This document shows, one piece after another, positions 1-5,330 of a stretch of DNA of 5,330 nt (position 1 is the stretch's first letter; every line of letters begins with the position of its first letter). Source of the DNA: Defluviicoccus sp. (GTDB taxonomy: Bacteria; Pseudomonadota; Alphaproteobacteria; MPNO01); contig JAPPHW010000284.1 in NCBI GenBank assembly GCA_028820945.1, forward strand, positions 1 to 5,330, read 5' to 3'. The position numbers were made by a program, and so were the translations under genes. The notes below the pieces were generated by a model, which made no database searches, was not told the origin of the DNA, and worked only from the letters and a program-made list of their open reading frames with translations.

Positions 1-55
1 CCGCGAGGGCGGACGCACCGTCGGCGCCGGCGTCGTCGCGCAGATCATAGAGTAG
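1..55 (+). CDS. tuf: Elongation factor Tu, C-terminal end (partial, 5' end outside window)
   Basis: The first base is the last base of a codon. Reading from base 2 gives REGGRTVGAGVVAQIIE followed by TAG at 53-55, which matches the very conserved C-terminus of EF-Tu (the GRTVGAGVV segment of beta-barrel domain 3). EF-Tu is the GTPase that carries aminoacyl-tRNA to the ribosome; only its last 17 residues are visible, so nothing can be said about its GTPase domain. A tuf copy just upstream of tRNA-Trp and secE is a familiar arrangement in proteobacteria. Many of these genomes carry a second tuf in the str operon, which cannot be judged here. Confidence 0.93.
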   Translation, partial: REGGRTVGAGVVAQIIE

Positions 56-90
56 GCGGCACCGGTCCCGGAGACAGCAGGCGCGGCCCA

Positions 91-166
91 AGGAGTGTAG
101 CTCAATTGGCAGAGCACCGGTCTCCAAAACCGGGGGTTGTGGGTTCGAATCCCTCCACTCCTGCCA
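91..166 (+). tRNA. tRNA-Trp (anticodon CCA)
   Basis: This is a full 76-base cloverleaf. The acceptor stem AGGAGTG (91-97) pairs with CACTCCT (156-162), followed by discriminator G163 and an encoded CCA tail (164-166). The D stem is GCTC/GAGC (100-103/112-115). The anticodon stem CCGGT/ACCGG (117-121/129-133) closes the 7-base loop CTCCAAA, with anticodon CCA at 124-126, which reads UGG (tryptophan). The T loop TTCGAAT (144-150) is closed by GTGGG/CCCTC, with one U-U mismatch (140/154). It lies 35 bases after tuf and 43 bases before secE, so it is probably cut out of a shared transcript; no promoter or terminator is evident around it. Confidence 0.97.
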
Positions 167-209
167 GCCGGTGCAGCGTCTGACGGGTGACGAGGACAGT
201 CGGATCGAC

Positions 210-407
210 ATGGCGAAGATCAGCCCCATCGAGTTTATCCAGCAGGTTCGGCGCGAAGTCGCGCGGGTGACCTGGCCGAGCCGGCGGGAGACCGCGGTGA
301 CCACGGTGATGGTGTTCATTTTCGTCGCGCTGGCGGCGCTGTTCTTCTTCGTCGTGGACCAGATCCTGTCGGTCGCGGTGCGCGCGGTGCTGGGGCTCGG
401 GGGCTAG
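210..407 (+). CDS. secE: Preprotein translocase subunit SecE
   Basis: This encodes 65 residues, the short single-span form of SecE common outside the gamma-proteobacteria (E. coli has three membrane spans). SecE clamps SecY in the inner-membrane SecYEG channel and is essential for protein export. An amphipathic N-terminal part (about residues 5-27) contains the family hallmark EVARVTWPSRRE (16-27), and one hydrophobic span covers about residues 31-49 (VMVFIFVALAALFFFVV). I chose ATG 210 because the protein then starts MAKISPIEF, as homologues do, with a GAGGA at 192-196 about 13 bases upstream. An in-frame GTG at 171 would begin 5 bases after the tRNA and add 13 residues not typical of the family. 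nusG follows after 3 bases, so the two are surely co-transcribed and probably translationally coupled. Confidence 0.95.
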   Translation: MAKISPIEFIQQVRREVARVTWPSRRETAVTTVMVFIFVALAALFFFVVDQILSVAVRAVLGLGG

Positions 408-410
408 GCG

Positions 411-947
411 ATGACGGCGCGCTGGTACGTGATCCACGTCTATTCCGGGTTCGAGAACAAGGTCGCCCAGTCGATCCGCGAGCAGGCGGCGCAGAAGCAT
501 CTCGACGACATGTTCGACGAGGTCCTGGTGCCGACCGAGGAGGTGGTGCGCATGCGCCGCGGCGCCAAGGTGCGCGCCGACCGCAAGTTCTTCCCGGGCT
601 ACGTGCTGATCAAGATGGAGCTGACCGACGAGACCTGGCATCTGGTCAAGGACACGCCCAAGGTCACCGGCTTCCTCGGCACCGGCGGGCGCGGCAAGCC
701 CTCGCCGATCTCCGAGGCCGAGACGCAGCGCATCCTGCGCCAGGTCCAGGAGGGGGTGGAGCGGCCCAAGCCGTCGATCACCTTCGACGTCGGCGAGCAG
801 GTCCGGGTCAGCGACGGCCCCTTCACCTCGTTCAACGGCACGGTGGAGGAGATCGACGAGGAACGCGCGCGGCTCAAGGTGGCGGTGTCGATCTTCGGGC
901 GCTCCACCCCGGTCGAGCTCGAATACGCCCAGGTCGAGAAGCTGTGA
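411..947 (+). CDS. nusG: Transcription termination/antitermination protein NusG
   Basis: This encodes 178 residues, a normal length for bacterial NusG. NusG binds RNA polymerase at the clamp/protrusion cleft, suppresses pausing, and through its C-terminal domain contacts Rho or ribosomal protein S10. The N-terminal NGN domain spans about residues 4-113: it opens with WYVIHVYSGFE (5-15) and holds the RKFFPGYV segment (58-65), part of the hydrophobic surface that contacts the beta' clamp helices. A linker rich in charged residues leads to the KOW domain (about 125-178), with FDVGEQVRVSDGPF at 125-138 and FNGTVEEI at 141-148. The ATG lies 3 bases after the secE stop. The only purine-rich sequence near it is a G-run at 399-403 inside secE, so translation probably depends on coupling to secE. 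A 44-base gap follows before rplK. Confidence 0.97.
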   Translation: MTARWYVIHVYSGFENKVAQSIREQAAQKHLDDMFDEVLVPTEEVVRMRRGAKVRADRKFFPGYVLIKMELTDETWHLVKDTPKVTGFLGTGGRGKPSPISEAETQRILRQVQEGVERPKPSITFDVGEQVRVSDGPFTSFNGTVEEIDEERARLKVAVSIFGRSTPVELEYAQVEKL

Positions 948-964
948 CGGCGGGGCGGCAGGCG

Positions 965-994
965 GTGAATTTCTGAGACGGCGGTCGAGAGATG
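965..994 (+). promoter_or_regulatory. Possible hairpin over the rplK start codon (candidate L1 translational operator)
   Basis: In the nusG-rplK gap, UUCU (971-974) can pair with AGAG (988-991), and pairs 970-992 and 969-993 extend this into the rplK AUG. An inner GAC/GUC stem (977-979/984-986) closes a GGCG loop. The SD-like GAGAG (987-991) touches the AUG and is too close for normal spacing, so rplK has a weak ribosome site. In E. coli, L1 represses the rplK-rplA mRNA by binding at the rplK start region, so an operator is expected here. The stems are short and include a wobble, so this fold is a suggestion and not a demonstrated L1 site. Confidence 0.3.
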
Positions 995-1420
995 GCAAAG
1001 AAAATCGCAGGTTTCATCAAGCTGCAGGTGCCGGCCGGGCAGGCGAACCCGTCGCCGCCGATCGGCCCCGCGCTGGGCCAGCAGGGCGTCAACATCATGG
1101 AGTTCTGCAAGGCGTTCAACGCGCATACGCAGAACCAGGAACAGGGCGTGCCGATCCCGACCGTGATCACGGTCTACGCCGACCGCTCGTTCTCCTTCGA
1201 GACCAAGACCCCGCCGGCCTCCTATTTCATCAAGCAGGCGGCCAGGCTCGAGTCCGGCGCGAACGAGCCCGGGCACGAGATTGTCGGCGCGGTCCGCATG
1301 TCGCAGCTGCGCGAGATCGCGGAGAAGAAGATGGTCGACCTCAATGCCAACGATGTCGAGGCCGCATGCCGGATGCTGGCCGGCACCGCGCGGTCGATGG
1401 GCGTGCAGGTGATGGAGTAA
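992..1420 (+). CDS. rplK: 50S ribosomal protein L11
   Basis: This encodes 142 residues, the same length as E. coli L11. L11 binds the GTPase-associated region of 23S rRNA at the base of the L10/L12 stalk; it is part of the thiostrepton target and is needed for RelA-dependent stringent response. The N-terminal domain (about 1-72) contains the conserved proline-rich segment [16 protein letters not shown] (14-29) and [12 protein letters not shown] (32-43). The C-terminal rRNA-binding domain (about 73-142) ends with the L11 signature [14 protein letters not shown] (127-140). Lys3/Lys4 and Lys40 are kept, at positions trimethylated by PrmA in E. coli. The start [13 protein letters not shown] is the family's usual N-terminus. 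No good Shine-Dalgarno sequence precedes it. Its last codons supply the ribosome site of rplA. Confidence 0.98.
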   Translation: MAKKIAGFIKLQVPAGQANPSPPIGPALGQQGVNIMEFCKAFNAHTQNQEQGVPIPTVITVYADRSFSFETKTPPASYFIKQAARLESGANEPGHEIVGAVRMSQLREIAEKKMVDLNANDVEAACRMLAGTARSMGVQVME

Positions 1421-1424
1421 GCCG

Positions 1425-2132
1425 ATGGCGAAGAAGGGAAAGCGTTTGTCCAGGGCCTATGAGGGAATCGACCGCGATCGACTCTACGGGCTCGACGAGG
1501 CGGTCGGCCTCATCAAGGAGCGTGCCGCCACGAAGTTCGACGAGACGCTGGAATTCTCGATGAACCTCGGGGTCGACCCGCGCCATGCCGATCAGATGGT
1601 GCGCGGCGTCGTCTCCCTGCCCAAGGGCACCGGGAAGTCGGTGCGGGTGGCCGTCTTCGCGCGCGGCGACAAGGCCGACGAGGCTCGAGAGGCCGGGGCG
1701 GACCTGGTCGGCGCGGAGGAACTCGCCGAGAGCGTCCAGGGCGGCACGATCGATTTCGACCGCTGCGTGGCGACGCCCGACATGATGGCCGTGGTCGGAC
1801 GGCTCGGGAAGATCCTGGGCCCGCGCGGGCTGATGCCCAACCCGAAGCTCGGCACCGTCACGCAGAACGTCGCGGAGGCCGTCCGCGCCGCCAAGGGCGG
1901 CCAGGTCGAGTTCCGGGTCGAGAAGGCCGGCATCGTTCATGCCGGCATCGGCAAGGCGAGCTTCGCCGAGGACGACCTGAAGGAAAACATCCGCGCGCTG
2001 GCCGACGCCGTCGTCAAGGCCAAGCCGAGCGGCGCGAAGGGAACCTACGTCAAGCGCGCCGCGCTGAGTTCGTCGATGGGCCCTGGCATCAAGCTCGATG
2101 TCCAGAGCGTGATCGGCGGCGCGTCGGGCTGA
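1425..2132 (+). CDS. rplA: 50S ribosomal protein L1
   Basis: This encodes 235 residues, against 234 in E. coli. L1 forms the mobile L1 stalk of the large subunit, which helps release tRNA from the E site, and in many bacteria it also represses its own rplK-rplA mRNA. Domain I is built from both ends (about 1-67 and 160-235), with domain II inserted between. The L1 signature [17 protein letters not shown] is at 130-146, and conserved [15 protein letters not shown] is at 47-61. The ATG is 4 bases after the rplK stop. A GGAG at 1414-1417, formed by the last rplK codons, sits 7 bases upstream, so L11 and L1 are almost certainly translationally coupled at 1:1. A strong hairpin begins 8 bases after the stop. 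Confidence 0.98.
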   Translation: MAKKGKRLSRAYEGIDRDRLYGLDEAVGLIKERAATKFDETLEFSMNLGVDPRHADQMVRGVVSLPKGTGKSVRVAVFARGDKADEAREAGADLVGAEELAESVQGGTIDFDRCVATPDMMAVVGRLGKILGPRGLMPNPKLGTVTQNVAEAVRAAKGGQVEFRVEKAGIVHAGIGKASFAEDDLKENIRALADAVVKAKPSGAKGTYVKRAALSSSMGPGIKLDVQSVIGGASG

Positions 2133-2140
2133 TCGAATTT

Positions 2141-2163
2141 GCCGCGCCGTCCATCGGCGCGGC
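2141..2163. repeat. 9-bp inverted repeat just after rplA
   Basis: GCCGCGCCG (2141-2149) and CGGCGCGGC (2155-2163) are perfectly complementary around a 5-base loop, TCCAT. No T-run follows on either strand, so this is not a classical intrinsic terminator. It could protect the rplK-rplA mRNA 3' end, mark a processing site, or partly uncouple rplJ. The same two arms recur at 3366-3387 before rpoB. Confidence 0.75.
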
Positions 2164-2172
2164 GTACTTCGA

Positions 2173-2257
2173 CCCGGACCGCGGTCCGGGAGGAGACCTG
2201 TCCGAGACTGCAGGCGCCGCCGGCCTACCGGCGGAGTAAGTCCCGCACAGACAGGGG
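2173..2257 (+). promoter_or_regulatory. L10 leader: structured rplJ-rplL mRNA leader
   Basis: This resembles the ribosomal protein L10 leader, the mRNA element bound by L10 with L12 to repress rplJ-rplL translation. An upstream perfect palindrome CCCGGACC/GGTCCGGG (2173-2190) can fold into a hairpin. Then an outer stem CCTGTC/GACAGG (2197-2202/2250-2255) encloses CGAGAC, and a second stem TGCAGG/CCCGCA (2209-2214/2242-2247) has one A-C mismatch. A tip hairpin CCGCCGG/CCGGCGG (2217-2223/2228-2234) has a CCTA loop. The CCGAGACTGCAGG...AGTAAGTCC...CAGACAGG word pattern is what I remember of alphaproteobacterial L10 leaders, and position before rplJ fits. No covariance search was run. No convincing promoter was seen in the gap. 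Confidence 0.75.
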
Positions 2258-2301
2258 TCGCGAGTTCATCGGTTGCGCTCGTTCGGGGCGCGGGCGGCTC
2301 G

Positions 2302-2377
2302 GGCTTCTGGGACAGGAAGCCGGATCTTCGGAAGGAGGTCCAGTCGCAACCCGACCGGCGGCTTCGCGGCGCCGGTC
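2302..2377 (+). promoter_or_regulatory. Distal rplJ leader: two hairpins flanking an orphan Shine-Dalgarno-like sequence
   Basis: Downstream of the L10 leader, GGCTTC/GAAGCC (2302-2307/2316-2321) form a 6-bp stem. AAGGAGGT (2332-2339) is a near-perfect match to the 16S anti-Shine-Dalgarno sequence but has no start codon within the next 13 bases. GACCGGCG/CGCCGGTC (2353-2360/2370-2377) form an 8-bp stem with a 9-base loop, ending 18 bases before the rplJ start. Roles are unknown; ribosome standby or part of the repression switch are possibilities. The rest of the gap shows nothing else recognisable. Confidence 0.5.
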
Positions 2378-2381
2378 CGAT

Positions 2382-2398
2382 AGGAGAGACGATCGTTG
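2382..2398 (+). promoter_or_regulatory. rplJ: Ribosome binding site that fixes the TTG start of rplJ
   Basis: AGGAG at 2382-2386 lies 9 bases upstream of TTG 2396-2398. No ATG or GTG in this frame is close enough to give a full L10 N-terminus; the next in-frame ATG is at codon 43. The resulting MNRTQKEQQV start agrees with the usual L10 beginning in alphaproteobacteria. Confidence 0.85.
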
Positions 2399-2911
2399 AA
2401 CCGGACGCAAAAGGAACAACAGGTCGCCGCGCTGAACGCGCTTTTCGGCGCGACGACGCTGGTGGTGGTAACGAGGCCGGTCGGCCTTACGGTCGCCCAG
2501 GCGACCGATCTCCGCCGCCGGATGCGCGATGCCGGCGCGCAGTTCAAGGTGACGAAGAACCGGCTGACCAGGCTCGCGCTCAAGGGCACGACGTTCGAGG
2601 GTCTGGACGGGCTTTTCGTCGGCCCGACCGCGATCGCGTATTCCGACGATCCGGTCGCCGCGGCGCGTGTCGCGGTGGGCTTCGCCGAGAATAACGACAC
2701 GCTCGGCATCGTGGGCGGCGGGCTCGGCGAGCGGATGCTCGACGCCGACGGCGTGACCGCGCTGGCCAGGCTGCCTTCGCTCGACGAGCTGCGAGGCCGG
2801 CTGGTCGGAATGATTCAGACGCCGGCGACCAGGGTCGCCGGGGTGCTCCAGGCGCCGGCGGGTCAGGTGGCCCGCGTCTTCGGCGCCTATGCGAACAAGG
2901 ATGCGGCCTGA
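2396..2911 (+). CDS. rplJ: 50S ribosomal protein L10
   Basis: This encodes 171 residues, within the family range (165 in E. coli). L10 anchors the flexible L12 dimers to the 23S GTPase-associated region next to L11, and with L12 it represses its own mRNA. The globular rRNA-binding part (about 1-130) contains GLTVAQATDLRRRMRDAG (30-47), the conserved FKVTKNRL (50-57), and FVGPTAIAYSDDPVAAAR (74-91). The C-terminal part (about 131-165) carries the long helix that binds L12 dimers; I cannot count its dimer sites reliably. It starts with TTG behind a good Shine-Dalgarno sequence, following a 263-base structured leader, so it is likely the main control point for the stalk genes. rplL follows after 36 bases. 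Confidence 0.97.
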   Translation: MNRTQKEQQVAALNALFGATTLVVVTRPVGLTVAQATDLRRRMRDAGAQFKVTKNRLTRLALKGTTFEGLDGLFVGPTAIAYSDDPVAAARVAVGFAENNDTLGIVGGGLGERMLDADGVTALARLPSLDELRGRLVGMIQTPATRVAGVLQAPAGQVARVFGAYANKDAA

Positions 2912-2947
2912 CCGGCCGCCGGACGAATCGGAGAGGAGAACGTAAAC

Positions 2948-3325
2948 ATGGCTGCAAATCTCGAACAACTGGTCGACGACCTGTCGCAGTTGACGGTCAT
3001 CGAGGCCGCCGAACTGTCCAAGATGCTGGAGGACAAGTGGGGCGTTAGCGCCGCGGCCCCGGTCGCGGTCGCCGCCGCGGCGCCGGCCGAAGGCGCGGCG
3101 GTCGAGGAAGAGAAGACCGAGTTCGACCTGATCCTCGTCAGCTTCGGCGAGAAGAAGATCAACGTCATCAAGGAGGTCCGCGCGATCACCGGGCTCGGGC
3201 TCAAGGAGGCGAAGGATCTCGTCGAGGGCGTGCCGAAGGCGGTGAAGGAGGCCGTGTCCAAGGACGAGGCCGAAGAGATCAGGACGAAACTCGAGGAGGC
3301 CGGGGCGACCGTCGAGGTCAAGTAG
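2948..3325 (+). CDS. rplL: 50S ribosomal protein L7/L12
   Basis: This encodes 125 residues, a typical length. L12 is the only multi-copy ribosomal protein; its dimers on L10 recruit and stimulate EF-Tu, EF-G, IF2 and RF3. The N-terminal dimerisation domain is residues 1-33 ([20 protein letters not shown] and following). A flexible alanine/proline-rich hinge spans about 34-53, and the C-terminal factor-binding domain about 57-125, with the conserved [20 protein letters not shown] at 70-89. Before the ATG lies a strong AGGAG (2934-2938) with 9-base spacing, a better site than most in the window, in keeping with the need for several L12 per ribosome. Its TAG stop lies inside the stem of the following hairpin. 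Confidence 0.98.
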   Translation: MAANLEQLVDDLSQLTVIEAAELSKMLEDKWGVSAAAPVAVAAAAPAEGAAVEEEKTEFDLILVSFGEKKINVIKEVRAITGLGLKEAKDLVEGVPKAVKEAVSKDEAEEIRTKLEEAGATVEVK

Positions 3326-3344
3326 TTGGCCGCGAGGCAACTAC
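3322..3344 (+). promoter_or_regulatory. Hairpin at the rplL stop codon
   Basis: GTAGTT (3322-3327) pairs with AACTAC (3339-3344), and GCC/GGC (3329-3331/3336-3338) continue the stem after one bulged G. The loop is GCGA, a stable GNRA tetraloop. The rplL TAG stop at 3323-3325 is inside the stem. No U-tract follows directly, so an intrinsic terminator is unlikely. An attenuation or RNase-processing role between rplL and rpoB, as known in E. coli, is possible but only inferred. Confidence 0.6.
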
Positions 3345-3364
3345 GGGCAGGCGCAATTTCCGGA

Positions 3365-3388
3365 CGCCGCGCCGATGTCGGCGCGGCG
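3365..3388. repeat. 10-bp inverted repeat in the rplL-rpoB gap
   Basis: CGCCGCGCCG (3365-3374) and CGGCGCGGCG (3379-3388) are perfectly complementary around an ATGT loop. The inner 9 bp are identical to the arms at 2141-2163 after rplA. No T-run follows. A further 6-bp hairpin GCGGGG/CCCCGC (3448-3453/3458-3463, loop CGGC) lies nearer rpoB. No promoter was recognised in the remainder of this 169-base gap. Confidence 0.75.
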
Positions 3389-3494
3389 GACCCGGACGCG
3401 CGCCCGCCCGGCTGCACCCGGACAAGTCTGAAAGATCGCCGTGCGCCGCGGGGCGGCCCCCGCCGCTCCGTCGCGCGCGCTTGAAGAGGTGGCA

Positions 3495-5330
<1,836 letters not shown>

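Noticed and set aside
171..209. Upstream GTG start for secE
   Set aside because: It would begin 5 bases after the tRNA CCA with no room for a ribosome site, and adds 13 residues not usual in SecE; ATG 210 gives the expected N-terminus.
102..998. 298-codon open frame on the - strand opposite tRNA-Trp, secE and nusG
   Set aside because: It runs through a tRNA gene and two certain genes, and the translation looks like reversed GC-rich coding sequence.
2141..2163. Intrinsic terminator after rplA
   Set aside because: The stem is strong, but no T-run follows on either strand.
2139..2399. 86-codon open frame (TTG start) in the rplA-rplJ gap
   Set aside because: It crosses the L10 leader hairpins, has no ribosome site, and its translation is arginine- and serine-rich with no family resemblance.
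2225..3340. 371-codon open frame on the - strand opposite rplJ and rplL
   Set aside because: It is antisense to two certain ribosomal protein genes and to the rplJ leader; arginine-rich low-complexity translation without family resemblance.
3326..3494. Separate promoter for rpoB
   Set aside because: I found no credible -35/-10 pair; the gap is GC-rich and hairpin-rich, and the gene order suggests read-through from rplJL.

Overview
This window is an ordinary, well-conserved piece of bacterial core genome, the translation/transcription cluster tuf(end) - tRNA-Trp - secE - nusG - rplK - rplA - rplJ - rplL - rpoB(start). All genes lie on the + strand with short gaps. The high GC content, the order tuf/tRNA-Trp/secE, the 65-residue single-span SecE and the wording of L10 (a VVVT...GLTVAQ segment, then KVTKNRL) all suggest an alphaproteobacterium. 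A Rhodospirillales-like lineage is my best guess, at low confidence and from memory of family sequences only.

Layout. Bases 1-55 hold the last 17 codons of EF-Tu. A complete tRNA-Trp (anticodon CCA, encoded CCA tail) follows at 91-166. secE (210-407) and nusG (411-947) are 3 bases apart. rplK (992-1420) and rplA (1425-2132) form the L11/L1 pair, 4 bases apart. A 263-base gap (2133-2395) carries several strong hairpins, including what looks like the L10 leader that controls rplJ-rplL. rplJ (2396-2911, TTG start) and rplL (2948-3325) encode the L10/L12 stalk. A 169-base gap (3326-3494) with two to three hairpins separates rplL from rpoB, which begins at 3495 and runs off the window after 612 codons, just past the rifampicin-binding region.

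How the genes work together. EF-Tu and tRNA-Trp deliver amino acids. L11, L1, L10 and L12 build the L1 stalk and the factor-binding stalk where EF-Tu and EF-G act. SecE is the small essential subunit of the SecYEG channel. NusG links RNA polymerase (whose beta subunit is RpoB) to translation or to Rho. Expected regulation is translational feedback: L1 on rplK-rplA and L10-L12 on rplJ-rplL, plus partial uncoupling of rpoB from rplL in the gap between them.

I see no mobile element, CRISPR array, defence or biosynthetic genes, and no new protein system. What deserves a second look is in the two intergenic regions. Both carry the same 9-bp hairpin arms followed by the same 9-base word. The rplJ leader also contains a possible alternative pairing and a near-perfect Shine-Dalgarno sequence with no start codon behind it.
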